From the NCBI GenBank assembly GCA_949710005.1, contig OX453272.1, forward strand, positions 5,945,673 through 6,009,672: DNA of 64,000 nucleotides. Reading direction: 5' to 3'. Each line of letters begins with the position of its first letter. The stretch's first letter is position 1. The notes under the pieces were generated by a model. That model saw nothing but the letters and a program-made list of their open reading frames with translations, made no database searches and was not told the origin of the DNA. Made by a program: the position numbers and the translations under genes. Shown one piece after another: positions 32,881 through 41,087 of this stretch. This DNA is from Ricordea florida. Its lineage: Eukaryota; Cnidaria; Anthozoa; Corallimorpharia; Ricordeidae.

Positions 32881-34200
32881 TGGGATAAAAGAGGGAGGTG
32901 CTGACGTTTCGAGCGTTAGCCCTTTGTCAGGGCGAATGAGAAGATTATGGGCTATGTGCAGTTTATATAGAGAGGTTTGCAGCTGTGCTATTGGTGGAGC
33001 CACAGCAGCGTGTGAACTAGAGTAAATTAATTAAATGAATGAAAAACGTTCGTTGATACCGTGGAGATTAAGAGAACCGAGTTCGTAGATAAATCTTTGC
33101 GCTAAGTTTTTATGGCTTTCCGCGTTATCCTGATGCAGGGAAAGGCCACAGATCGTCATGTTTTGGGTGGAATGGTTCGGCAGAATAAAGTGTCGCGCTA
33201 CTGGTTTAGATGCATCTTTGTCATTTCTTTCGACGTCACGCACATGTTCGCGAAAAAGGGTCACCTAATCTTCTTCCGGTCTCGCCGATATATCTTTTTT
33301 GCATAAGGTGTATTTTATGCAATAAATAACATTGGCGGAAAGGCATGTGAAGCGGTCGGTGATATTAATCGATCGCGTAGGTCCTGTTACTATGTCTGTG
33401 TTGTGAATGAAAGGACAAGCGTTGCATCTTTTGCGTGTGCATTTAAACGTGGCAGGTGATTCGTCCGATTTCAGTGTGCCTCTAACTAAAAAGTCGCTTC
33501 CGTTTTTGTTACGCCGTTTAAATGAGATGATTGGTGGTAGTGAGAAAATTCTAGCTGTCTCGCTGTCATTCTGAAGTAACTTAAAGTTCTTCAGAATTTT
33601 GTTTTTGACAGGTAGGTTGAGTGGGTGAAAAGTGAGTGTGAAATGTATTCTCTGGAGTCTCTTCTTTTGGTGCCGTTTGTGGCGCGCTGACTGCTGGTCA
33701 GTTGTTTGAGCGCGTTGCTGAGCTGCCATCACAAATGGTTCAGGGTAGCCACGGTTCTTGAAGAACTGGAGCATTTCCTCTGATTTGCTGGAAAAGTCAA
33801 ACTCACCACTGCATATAAACGTCGAAGTCTGAGAAACTGAGAAAATGGAATGGAATTTTCAACGACATGGGTGGGGTGAAAGGATGAGTGCAACAAATAA
33901 CTATGGGAGTCTGTAGGTTTGTAGTACACACTTAAGCTTGTTTTTGTTTTGTTAGGCCGTTGCTGTGAATTGAAACGTTGATGTCGAGAAAAGCTACTAA
34001 AGTTTCCGAAATTTGCCAAGTATATTTCAATGCAGGGTGGAATTAATTGACAGAATTAAATTTTTGTTTAAGTTCTTCATTGGTGAATGAAGATGCGCCA
34101 ACACAGTTGCCGATGTAGCGGCGATATAGCTCAGGTTTAGGTCCACTGTATTGGTCCAAACATTGGCTCTCAATGTAGCCTACGAAAAGATTAGTATAGC
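32880..34200 (-). mobile_element. decayed Penelope-like element (RT C-terminus and GIY-YIG nuclease)
   Basis: The minus-strand translation in shifting frames gives an RT palm and thumb region (VGYIESQCLDQYSGPKPELY, YKPTDSHSYLLHSSFHP, SQFLRLRRL), a linker with FKCTRKRCNACPFI, and the GIY-YIG-type end (NVIYCIKYTLCKKD, then FREHVRDVERNDKDASKPVA). The catalytic Asp motif near 34130 looks altered. The GACGTTTCGAGCGTTAGCCC motif at about 32903 lies downstream of the coding region. Confidence 0.8.
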
Positions 34201-34365
34201 AATTCAAAACAATTTCAAATCAATTCAATTCTTATGATATTGTTGCCATGACAGAAACTTGGCTCGATCACTGGATTGGGAGCTCTAGCTCGAGGGAATT
34301 GCTATGTACCGGAAGGATAGAAGCAACCAGCGAGGCGGTGGAGTTCTCATAGCTGTAAAAGCTGG
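34200..34365 (+). mobile_element. LINE endonuclease fragment
   Basis: The plus-strand translation gives SYDIVAMTETWLDHWIG and, after a shift, a MYRKDRSNQRGGGVLIAVK-like segment, typical of the apurinic-type endonuclease of CR1/RTE LINEs. Only about 160 bp remains. Confidence 0.6.
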
Positions 34366-34600
34366 TTCTCATATAATCGCTACGATCGTTACGATCGCTA
34401 TGATCACTGCCAAATGCGATCAGCGATCCCAGCGATCTTAACGATCGTAACGATCTCAATAATCACGATCGATCGTCGATCGTAGCGATCCGTTTTGCGC
34501 GATCGTAGCGATCATACCGTTTAAAACGACCATATGAGAATTGGTTTCGGCGATCGTAGCGGTCGTAGCGACTGTAAATATTCCATAATTCATTACGACA
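34366..34600. repeat. CGATCG-dense repeat, MITE-like
   Basis: A block packed with GCGATCGTAGCGATC-type units in both orientations. TTCTCATAT at 34366-34374 is inverted as ATATGAGAA at 34532-34540, suggesting a small inverted-repeat element. It ends just before the MADF frame. Confidence 0.5.
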
Positions 34601-34652
34601 TTGGACTTTGTATCCCATAACTCAACACAAAAATATAACTTCTTCGCGGGAA

Positions 34653-34916
34653 ATGATGGCGTCCACAAGCAACGACCAAGTCACTACGACAGAATTTTGC
34701 GAAGAAGTACAGAAATACGAGTGCCTTTACAATACGTTCAACAAAGATTACAAGAATAAACAAATTAAAGCCAACTGTTGGAGAAAAATTGGCGAAACGG
34801 ATCACTCGGATGCCGAGAAGAAGTTCAAGAACACGCGCACTGTGTATGGACGCTACTTGTATATTCGGCAACAGACCACCCTGAGCTATCGTAACACCAG
34901 CAAGCAACTTGTTTAG
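34653..34916 (+). CDS. MADF/Myb-SANT-like domain protein, fragment or first exon
   Basis: From the ATG at 34653 the product is about 87 residues. It carries FCEEVQKYECLYNTFNKDYK, KANCWRKIGE and KKFKNTRTVYGRYL, the three-helix pattern of MADF DNA-binding domains. These occur in host transcription factors and in Harbinger transposon partners. It ends soon after the domain, so it is a first exon, a truncated copy or a transposon remnant. Confidence 0.55.
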   Translation: MMASTSNDQVTTTEFCEEVQKYECLYNTFNKDYKNKQIKANCWRKIGETDHSDAEKKFKNTRTVYGRYLYIRQQTTLSYRNTSKQLV

Positions 34917-35224
34917 TTATTCATGGATCGGGACTTGGTGATTTTTTTAACCAACTTAGGCAGATTAAAAATGTACCCCTTCCCGAAAGTCCGTGTATCC
35001 AAAAATTACGCCCCCCCCCGCCCAGTTTATGCCACTGGCCCAAAACATAGCTCAATTTAATCATATCTGCAAAACGGCAACAAGAGAGTTGAAACGACGG
35101 ATTCTAAAAGTTTACCCCCCCCCTCAATTCTACTGTATTGAAACTTGAAAACATTCCCATTTCCCTTAGTTTTGAAAATTTTACCCCCCCCCCCCTCCCC
35201 ACCCTTACTCTAAACACCGCGGCC
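34917..35224. other. intergenic with poly-C tracts
   Basis: Several CCCCCCCC runs (about 35010, 35117, 35184) in repetitive-looking sequence. No gene. Confidence 0.35.
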
Positions 35225-35796
35225 TAGGGCTGTCCACAAGTTGCTCGGCAACTTTTGGGCAACTTTTCCGATTTCGAGCAACTTTTTCACTTTCGAGCAA
35301 CTTTGAGCAACTTTTCATTTTCAAGCAATTTTTGTTCTTATTTTAAATTTAACGTGAATTCAAAAAAAGTTATCAGAGCAAATAAGGACAAAAAGTGAGT
35401 TTCTTCGAACTATGAATGCAATTTAGGTGAAGTTCTGGTCTTCCTGTGGCAAACTGCTATTTACGTGGTCAGCGGTTGTAAAATCTAAAATGTGAACAAA
35501 ATGGCGGATAAAGACTCATGCTCGAGTGATTCTGATTCAGAAAAACCATTAACAATAGCTGCTAATGCCGGAGATAAAGCAAAGGTAACTTTAGTATGAA
35601 TGACAATGAATTTGCTTATATATTGCTTATGTACTACATGATTGACTACAAATTTATTACTAACAGTATATCATCGTGAATTTTTATTGAGCAACTTTTG
35701 AGCAACCTTTGGATTTTTTGAGCAACTTTTGAGCAACGTTTTGCACTATTTGGAGAAACGTTTTGGACTTTTTGGAGCAACTTGTGGACAGCCCTA
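35225..35796. mobile_element. hAT-like MITE with GAGCAACTTTT repeats
   Basis: The ends TAGGGCTGTCCACAAGTTGC and its inverted copy (GCAACTTGTGGACAGCCCTA) enclose tandem GAGCAACTTTT units on both sides. Terminal TAGGGC is compatible with hAT-type elements. A clear 8-bp duplication could not be fixed. A 37-codon frame at 35501 starting ADKDSCSSDS may be captured host sequence but is not supported. Confidence 0.65.
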
Positions 35797-35845
35797 ACAC
35801 CGCCCCCCAGCCATAAATAGCGAACATTCCCTAAGAACATTTATT

Positions 35846-36020
35846 GTGGGGATATTTTCTAAAGAAACTGGTGCTGCTTCGGTGGGAAATTGAAACACAA
35901 GAAATTGTGTAAATCAAACGCGTTGATTAAGTAAGGTATACCACCATAAGATAAAAGGCAGGTGCTGACGTTTCGAGCGTCAGCCCTTCGTCGGGTTTAC
36001 CCAATTTTTTGAGTCCCTAA
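35846..36020. repeat. Penelope-associated repeat copy
   Basis: Begins TGTGGGGATATTTTCTAAA like the leader at 27946. It continues with the GTGCTGACGTTTCGAGCG motif and CCCTTCGTCGG, and then breaks off. Single-armed, unlike the palindromic copy. Confidence 0.6.
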
Positions 36021-36810
36021 GAACAGTCCTTCTGGCTCTGGTTGTGTTGCTGTTCCACTAAGGGAATTTACAAATCTCGAATCGGCTGCAGCCTCACATG
36101 ACTTTAAGATCGACTACGTCGAACTTTATGAAAAAACCAGTTGGCGAGAGTGCTGGTGCCACTGGAAGCAGAAAAATTCTTTGGCTAAAGATGTGCAAAG
36201 ATATTACAATATCAATAACTCCATATCAGTTGCTAAAGGAAACGTACTAAAAAAATATAATTTGGTACCCCATAAGCTTATCATGGCCGCCGTCCAACAC
36301 CGAATGCGCAGTAGTAAAATTTCCTCTGGCCTTCTTCTTCTTTTCAATCGGACGACGAGTAAATCTGGAGCAACTTAAATCATAACATCGCAAACTACGT
36401 TTCTAGGGACATTGAGATGGTCACTTTTGTCTTAGCATGGTGTTCATGGGTCTGCAGTAACCAAGCAAACGACCAGGACGATCAGGTTCGTTCTTTACTA
36501 CAGCCTGCTGAACTGACTTCTTCCAAAGACACGTTAGTATCTGTGTAACAGATATCCAAGTACCGCATTTGGTGGTCAAGGCCTTGTATGTGTTAAGTCC
36601 CTAGAGAGAAGCATACTCAGTGAATCCGGACTTGAAAATATAGAGCTAGCTTTATTAATATTTAATGACATTAATTGATCATCGCAGTTATGTACACAAC
36701 CAAAGCAGCTGTGAAATTAACCCCCCCCCCTCCAAAAAAAAAAAAAATTCTCAGGCCTGAACGGGATTAAATTAATATTATTAATATTCACACGAGTTTA
36801 CTAAGGACCA
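36021..36810. other. intergenic, no gene recognised
   Basis: Short frames only. Poly-C followed by poly-A at 36720-36750. Nothing else supported. Confidence 0.35.
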
Positions 36811-37341
36811 GTTAAGACGCCGTGCTTCAGCCCCGCTGAATCGAATTGATTTAAGGCCGACCTAAATTAATCAATCCCGGCTGAATTGATTCAGGCGCCG
36901 AACTAAATGTGGCCGAAATGAATTCAATGAGGGGATTTAAGACAGGTTTATGATTGATGAAATATGGCGGAGGCCGAAAAGTCTGGCAGTAACCAGCAAA
37001 AAAGATCCTTTATCAGTGTATGCACTTCTCCGCTTTCGCAACATCCTTCCCTGTTACTTTCGCATGTTGCTCGCAAAACCGGCAACGCTTTTATCAGCGA
37101 ACCAACCCTGGTAATATTCGTATTCTTCAAAAATGAAACAGTTACTGCGTATGGGATCGAGGTGAACGGCACGGTGTCGTATTCCAAGAATTTGGAGTCG
37201 CACAAGACTGCGCAAAGTGTTACCCGCCATTTTTCGTTCTCCAATAACCTTCTGCGCATGCCGTCAAGTAAAATGGGAACAACATTATAATAATTTATGC
37301 ATTTGATTCGGCTCATGTGAAGTACGGTGTCTGAATCAAAG
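36811..37341. repeat. inverted-repeat element flanking E2 insertion
   Basis: Starts GTTAAGACGCCGTGCTTCAG and ends with GAAGTACGGTGTCTGAATC, an inverted match. A 108-codon frame (36964-37290) lies inside. It has FISEPTLVIFVFFKNETVTA but no recognised domain. A related terminus, GGCTGAAGTACGGCGTCTGA, lies right of E2 at about 61380-61403, so E2 seems to sit in or beside a second copy. Confidence 0.55.
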
Positions 37342-37353
37342 CCGCGGCCTAAA

Positions 37354-37359
37354 GCCGTT
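37354..37359 (+). other. E2 target-site duplication, left
   Basis: GCCGTT, repeated exactly at 61255-61260. Six bases is the standard duplication for Polintons and fixes the element ends. Confidence 0.9.
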
Positions 37360-37397
37360 AGTAGTAAGGGGGGTCACTCTGGCACAAATACTGGCTC

Positions 37398-37405
37398 CTG
37401 ATTGG
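37398..37405 (-). promoter_or_regulatory. CCAAT box (NF-Y type) in E2 left repeat
   Basis: CTGATTGG, the complement of CCAATCAG, a full NF-Y consensus core, about 90 bp outside the E2F-like site. Its mirror lies at 61209-61216. Confidence 0.5.
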
Positions 37406-37493
37406 TCGAGAGCATGTTACGAATGAGCTGAATGGAGCTGAATGGGATTTTGGTGTTGGAGGTGGTGGCACACGCGAATTGTTGCGAATTGTG

Positions 37494-37507
37494 TTTTGGC
37501 GGGAAAA
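37494..37507 (+). promoter_or_regulatory. E2F-like site in E2 left repeat
   Basis: TTTTGGCGGGAAAA matches the textbook E2F/DP consensus. It is mirrored at 61086-61099. Inferred to couple transcription or replication to S phase. Confidence 0.55.
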
Positions 37508-37591
37508 AAGCGCGGGAAGAGGCGCGCGCGGGCGCGCGCGTGGGCGTCAGTGGTTGTTTTGGGGTGGGGGTGCGCGCGCGGATGAGAAAAA

Positions 37592-37602
37592 TATATATAA
37601 GG
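37592..37602 (+). promoter_or_regulatory. TATA box for first E2 gene
   Basis: TATATATAAGG just inside the left terminal repeat, 34 bp before the ATG at 37637. Confidence 0.6.
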
Positions 37603-37636
37603 GTGAAGTGAAAAAAGAAGACAAAACAAAAATAAA

Positions 37637-38068
37637 ATGGATGTGCTTGACAAAGGAGTGGATGTGTTGGCGGACTCGCTTCAGACGTTGAAATTGGAGC
37701 ATGTGGAAAAAGATGGATTGGAGGATCATCTCAAGTTGTTTTTGGAAGGTGGAAAGCGATTAGACAATCGAAAAGTGAAGGAGATGTGTGGCGTGTACCG
37801 AGCCGTTAATGATGTGGCGTTGAAGCGCGACGGAAAACGTTGGTTGAACCTGGAGTGGCGATTGGATAAAACGTGGTGGAATTTCAAGGAGCACAATTAC
37901 CGTATGGAATGCAGTCCAAACAAGACGAAACGCGAATTGAGATGGGAGCACATGTGGTGTATAGTCGTGGAATATTGCTGTGACAATTTTATACCCGATG
38001 TTGTAGCGAGTGGCAACGAAATGCTGTTGGAAATAGACGAAGAAGACACATCAATGGACTATGAGTAA
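37637..38068 (+). CDS. E2 leftmost protein, unknown function
   Basis: 143 residues, helical, Trp-rich centre (RWLNLEWRLDKTWWNFKEHN) and acidic tail (EIDEEDTSMDYE). No family recognised. It is driven from the TATA box at the edge of the terminal repeat and has AATAAA overlapping its stop region (38067-38072). The position next to E2F-like and CCAAT sites suggests an early regulatory gene, which is inference. Confidence 0.6.
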   Translation: MDVLDKGVDVLADSLQTLKLEHVEKDGLEDHLKLFLEGGKRLDNRKVKEMCGVYRAVNDVALKRDGKRWLNLEWRLDKTWWNFKEHNYRMECSPNKTKRELRWEHMWCIVVEYCCDNFIPDVVASGNEMLLEIDEEDTSMDYE

Positions 38069-38114
38069 TAAAAAAATAAACAAGAGTTTAATCATCATGA
38101 TTGTTGTGTACATT

Positions 38115-38339
38115 TTAGAAACGTTCTTGCCGCCAATACTCATAAGAGGGTTGTTGCCAAGATCCAAGAAAGGGTGGGGGTTTTAAGGGTCCTAAGTTGA
38201 CGAGACTGGCTCTGGTTCTTCTTCTTCCTCCTCGTTGCCGTCTGTAGTTGATTCTTCTTCCTCCGTATTGTTTTCTTTTGTGTCTGATGGGAGGGAATCG
38301 TCTTCGTCGTCGTCCAAGTCTTTGTGCTCTTGTAGCCAT
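38115..38339 (-). CDS. E2 small Arg-rich protein, copy 1
   Basis: 74 residues from ATG 38339: MATRAQRLGRRRRRFPPIRH, then a Gly/Arg-rich middle and a GSWQQPSYEYWRQERF end. It is a tandem paralog of 38392-38589, sharing start position, RRR core and GSW-QP end, so I prefer this basic frame to the overlapping acidic one. A TATAAAAAG sequence lies about 45 bp upstream. It may bind nucleic acid, like basic core peptides of adenoviruses; this is inference. Confidence 0.55.
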   Translation of the reverse strand: MATRAQRLGRRRRRFPPIRHKRKQYGGRRINYRRQRGGRRRTRASLVNLGPLKPPPFLGSWQQPSYEYWRQERF

Positions 38340-38391
38340 GGTGTTTGGATGTGAAATGAATTAGATGAGGTTTTTTTCCTTTTTATATTTT

Positions 38392-38589
38392 TTAGAAACG
38401 AGGTTGCCGCCAAGATCCAATAAAGGGTTGAAGATAGGGTGGGGGTCTGTAGTTGACTCTTCTTCTTCTTCTTCCTCCTCGTTGTCTAGCAGCAACTCGT
38501 CCCTCTCCGTATTGTTTTCTTATGTGTCTGATAAGAGGGAATCGCGATCGTCGTCGTTGAGGAAGTCGTCTTTGTGGTGTTCTAACCAT
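38392..38589 (-). CDS. E2 small Arg-rich protein, copy 2
   Basis: 65 residues from ATG 38589: MVRTPQRRLPQRRRSRFPLI, a Gly/Arg-rich middle and the ending FIGSWRQPRF. The acidic frame that overlaps copy 1 contains a stop here, while the basic frame stays open in both, so the basic one is more likely coding. It has its own TATAAAATA-like sequence upstream at about 38632-38640. Confidence 0.55.
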   Translation of the reverse strand: MVRTPQRRLPQRRRSRFPLIRHIRKQYGEGRVAARQRGGRRRRRVNYRPPPYLQPFIGSWRQPRF

Positions 38590-38629
38590 GATGTTCGGAT
38601 GTAAAATGAATCGGATGGGGTTACCCTTA

Positions 38630-38635
38630 TTTATT
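38630..38635 (-). terminator. candidate shared poly(A) signal for the RING splice array
   Basis: AATAAA on the minus strand, about 70 bp after the stop of the last cassette. It is the first strong signal downstream of the whole array. It overlaps the AT-rich promoter-like sequence of the next gene. Confidence 0.4.
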
Positions 38636-38703
38636 TTATAAAAGACACGCACACACAAATGGAAGGTGAAAAAACCAAACTTTTTTTAATGAGTCAATAA
38701 CAA

Positions 38704-39021
38704 CTAATAATTAACATACATGGATGGAATTTTACTAAACGTATAGAATAACGATTTGAACTTACGCCTCGACAAGAAAAATGGAAGATTCGGCGGTTCA
38801 AAAGCTTGATAAGCGATGCAAAAATTGCATCTGCAATAACTATGCATGGAACTAATATATACTTGATAATCTCGACAATGAATGCATTGATGCGTGCAAA
38901 CTTCTGGCATTTCACATAGGGTACATTGAAAAGGACATTGACAAAGTTCTCGTAAAAAAGGTACCATGTACCCTTCATCATCATCATCACAGTCATCATC
39001 ATCATTGTCATCATCATTGTC
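38704..39021 (-). CDS. cassette 18: acidic, Cys-rich alternative terminal exon
   Basis: Starts after TTACTTTTTTTAG at 39022. Phase 0, 105 residues to TAG. Begins DNDDDNDDDDCDDDDEG, then a Cys/His cluster (CQCPFQCTLCEMPEVCTHQC, CRCNFC) that could bind zinc. Last cassette before the poly(A) signal. Confidence 0.6.
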   Translation of the reverse strand, partial: DNDDDNDDDDCDDDDEGYMVPFLRELCQCPFQCTLCEMPEVCTHQCIHCRDYQVYISSMHSYCRCNFCIAYQAFEPPNLPFFLSRRKFKSLFYTFSKIPSMYVNY

Positions 39022-39047
39022 CTAAAAAAAGTAATATAATATTCATA

Positions 39048-39176
39048 CTAGGATTGGGGTGGTTTGATTTTTATGATTAGTTCACATTGTTCTAGTTCTG
39101 GAAGGGACATTTCCACTTCCCAACTTTCTTCGCTGATATGTGTATAATCATCATCATCATCATCATCACTAATGTC
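39048..39176 (-). CDS. cassette 17: acidic alternative terminal exon
   Basis: Starts after CTCTTTTTTTTAG at 39177, phase 0, 42 residues: DISDDDDDDYTHISEESWEV, then a hydrophobic/basic end KIKPPQS. Acidic start shared with cassettes 16 and 18. Confidence 0.6.
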   Translation of the reverse strand, partial: DISDDDDDDDYTHISEESWEVEMSLPELEQCELIIKIKPPQS

Positions 39177-39197
39177 CTAAAAAAAAGAGTAAAAAAT

Positions 39198-39449
39198 TTA
39201 CTCTAGGGGTATAGAACCTATGTACCAGAACACATCAATACATTCTTTGCAATCGCAATGACCTAATTCATCGTACATGTGGTAACAATAATCACAATCA
39301 CAACCACAATGGTAATGGTGATCAACATCATTCAAATCGTCACAAAGATCGCAATCACACATAGAATCTACCTCGAAAGACTCGAAAGAGAATTCGGAGG
39401 ACAATGTAGAGACTTCGTCAAAGACACTGTCTCCATCACTATCATCATC
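39198..39449 (-). CDS. cassette 16: acidic, Cys/His-rich alternative terminal exon
   Basis: Starts after ATATTTTTTTCAG at 39450, phase 0, 83 residues. DDDSDGDSVFDEVSTLSSEF precedes a dense Cys/His segment (CDCDLCDD, HCGCDCDYCYH, CDCKEC), a likely metal-binding module. Confidence 0.6.
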   Translation of the reverse strand, partial: DDDSDGDSVFDEVSTLSSEFSFESFEVDSMCDCDLCDDLNDVDHHYHCGCDCDYCYHMYDELGHCDCKECIDVFWYIGSIPLE

Positions 39450-39476
39450 CTGAAAAAAATATATATAGTGATTTTT

Positions 39477-39647
39477 TTAATCATCCTCGTCTGGTAAAGG
39501 AATTAAAAATTGAAACGTGTGTAACGAACGATACAACATCAAGTCACCGTAAAAGAATTCAATCTCTATAAAATCAGATTCAGTGACATTGGGATTGTGG
39601 TATCTGTCCATAAGAAAACTTTTACAGTCATCAATTGACCGAAGTAT
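39477..39647 (-). CDS. cassette 15: SIDDC-family alternative terminal exon
   Basis: Starts after TTTTTTTCTACAG at 39648, phase 0, 56 residues: ILRSIDDCKSFLMDRYHNPN, ending PLPDEDD. Nearly identical in length and layout to cassette 14, so a recent duplication. Confidence 0.62.
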   Translation of the reverse strand: MLRSIDDCKSFLMDRYHNPNVTESDFIEIEFFYGDLMLYRSLHTFQFLIPLPDEDD

Positions 39648-39672
39648 CTGTAGAAAAAAAGATAGTGATTTT

Positions 39673-39843
39673 TTAATCATCCTCGTCTGATAAAGGAATT
39701 ATGTCTTGAAACATTCTTAACAAACGATACGCCATCAAGCTACGGTAAATGCGTTCAATCTCTAGAAGATCGTATTCGGTGACATTGGGATTGTGGTATC
39801 TATCCACAAGAAAACTTCTACAGTCATCAATTGACTGGAGCAT
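39673..39843 (-). CDS. cassette 14: SIDDC-family alternative terminal exon
   Basis: Starts after TTTTTTCTGCAG at 39844, phase 0, 56 residues: MLQSIDDCRSFLVDRYHNPN, ending PLSDEDD. Confidence 0.62.
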   Translation of the reverse strand: MLQSIDDCRSFLVDRYHNPNVTEYDLLEIERIYRSLMAYRLLRMFQDIIPLSDEDD

Positions 39844-39862
39844 CTGCAGAAAAAACGAAATC

Positions 39863-40030
39863 TCAAATCACGGGTCTAGAAGAAAAGTGGAAGTAGTCTA
39901 TGTCAAATATTCTAAACGAACGGTATAAACTCAAGTCACTGTGAATGCGATTAATATTTACTACATTAGAATTAGGTGTGTTGTATCTATCCGAAAGAAA
40001 GCTTGTACAATCATCGATTGATTGGCTTAT
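39863..40030 (-). CDS. cassette 13: SIDDC-family alternative terminal exon
   Basis: Starts after a TTTTTTTACAG acceptor at 40031, phase 0, 55 residues: ISQSIDDCTSFLSDRYNTPN, diverging after residue 35. Confidence 0.62.
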   Translation of the reverse strand: MSQSIDDCTSFLSDRYNTPNSNVVNINRIHSDLSLYRSFRIFDIDYFHFSSRPVI

Positions 40031-40057
40031 CTGTAAAAAAATGAAAAAACGAATCCG

Positions 40058-40201
40058 TCAAAGAAGCATGTTTTGAAACGTTCTTATCGGAGACATTAGA
40101 TCATCGTAGGTATTATTTACTCTATCAGATACATTTAAAAAATATTCTAAATCGTATCTAGCCGAAAGAAAGCTTGCACAATGTTCAATTGATTGGATTA
40201 T
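40058..40201 (-). CDS. cassette 12: SIDDC-family alternative terminal exon
   Basis: Starts after TTTTTTTACAG at 40202, phase 0, 47 residues: IIQSIEHCASFLSARYDLEY, ending IRTFQNMLL, an ending shared with cassette 11. Confidence 0.62.
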   Translation of the reverse strand: MIQSIEHCASFLSARYDLEYFLNVSDRVNNTYDDLMSPIRTFQNMLL

Positions 40202-40382
40202 CTGTAAAAAAATGAGAAAACGAATCTGTCAAAGATGGAAGAAGCATGTTTTGAAACGTTCGATTCGCAGTTAAACGATCATCGTAGATGTCTAGAATGT
40301 CGAATAGAATAGATTCCTCTACGTTAGGTTCGTTGAATCTGTCTACACACAAACTTGTACATGCTTCAATTGATTGGATTAT
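40185..40382 (-). CDS. cassette 11: SIDDC-family alternative terminal exon
   Basis: Starts after TTTTTTTTACAG at 40383, phase 0, 65 residues: IIQSIEACTSLCVDRFNEPN, then RTFQNMLL and a tail that reads across the next acceptor. An additional acceptor at 40446 (exon start 40445, SNARVRADENS) is in frame with this cassette and would give a longer version. Confidence 0.6.
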   Translation of the reverse strand: MIQSIEACTSLCVDRFNEPNVEESILFDILDIYDDRLTANRTFQNMLLPSLTDSFSHFFTDNPIN

Positions 40383-40419
40383 CTGTAAAAAAAATGAGAA
40401 AACGAAAAAAAACGAATTT

Positions 40420-40563
40420 TCATCTGCACGCACTCTTGCATTTGACTGTAAATAAATAAAATGTATATATTATAATAATAATAATAATAATAAGAATAAT
40501 AAGAATATATGTCTCTTCATTGTTGAGTCTTTCTGTTCGCGCTCTTGCATTTGCTTGAAATGA
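40420..40563 (-). CDS. cassette 9: alternative terminal exon with poly-Ile
   Basis: Starts after TTTCTTTACAG at 40564, phase 0, 47 residues: SFQANARARTERLNNEETY, then a hydrophobic run encoded by an ATT microsatellite. Overlaps the candidate acceptor at 40446. Confidence 0.5.
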   Translation of the reverse strand, partial: SFQANARARTERLNNEETYILIILIIIIIIIIYTFYLFTVKCKSACR

Positions 40564-40582
40564 CTGTAAAGAAAATAAAAAA

Positions 40583-40696
40583 CTAATAGTATAGAAAGCG
40601 AATAAAGTCTGGACCGTAGAGAGACGATGCCATAATTAATATCTTCTTTTTTCTTGCATTGGCAACTATGATTTCTTCGTTTATACGAATAATAGT
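40583..40696 (-). CDS. cassette 8: alternative terminal exon
   Basis: Starts after CTTTTTTTTCATAG at 40697, phase 0, 37 residues: TIIRINEEIIVANARKKKIL, then a hydrophobic end. No family recognised. Confidence 0.52.
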   Translation of the reverse strand, partial: TIIRINEEIIVANARKKKILIMASSLYGPDFIRFLYY

Positions 40697-40742
40697 CTAT
40701 GAAAAAAAAGACAACGATGATTAATGATGATGATGATGATGA

Positions 40743-41018
40743 CTATTCATCAATAAACATTAATAGACGGGGATCGATTTCCATAAGGCATAACAAATTC
40801 TTGGCCATTTGACAAAGAGAACATACATCGTTTGGTAATATGTGTACTTGATCGCAATGTTCGTCAATACTGTCGATGGCTTGATCGTAATTTCCAACGT
40901 CACGATTAACGATAACAGACGTGAATATACTGATTAAATTTGTAGCTGTTGCGATTACATTATGTCTGAAGCGGGGTGATCTCATGTTTAAGCTAAATCG
41001 TTCAACAGCTTGTATTAG
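40743..41018 (-). CDS. cassette 7: alternative terminal exon, 91 aa
   Basis: Starts after TTTTTATTTTCAG at 41019, phase 0. LIQAVERFSLNMRSPRFRHN, helical, with a CSLCQMAKNLLC motif near the end. The opening resembles IIQSIE of cassettes 11-15, so a distant member of the same family. Confidence 0.6.
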   Translation of the reverse strand, partial: LIQAVERFSLNMRSPRFRHNVIATATNLISIFTSVIVNRDVGNYDQAIDSIDEHCDQVHILPNDVCSLCQMAKNLLCLMEIDPRLLMFIDE

Positions 41019-41087
41019 CTGAAAATAAAAAAAGAGAGAAAAATATTATTATGCAATGTGGAAATCGATCATCGTTTACGTAGTTAA

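Larger units (their letters stand above)
37360..37592 (+). repeat. E2 left terminal inverted repeat
   Basis: Matches 61000-61254 in inverse orientation. GC-rich, with a CCAAT box, an E2F-like site and a GCGCGCGCGGGCGCGCGCG stretch able to form Z-DNA. It lacks one 21-bp unit that is duplicated at the right end. Confidence 0.92.

Noticed and set aside
38192-38413. Acidic minus-strand frame overlapping small Arg-rich copy 1
   Set aside because: The equivalent frame in copy 2 has a stop, while the basic frame is open in both copies.
40440-40500. Microsatellite (ATA/ATT)n as a separate feature of interest
   Set aside because: It is simple sequence inside cassette 9 and explains its poly-Ile; similar GAT runs occur in several genes here.
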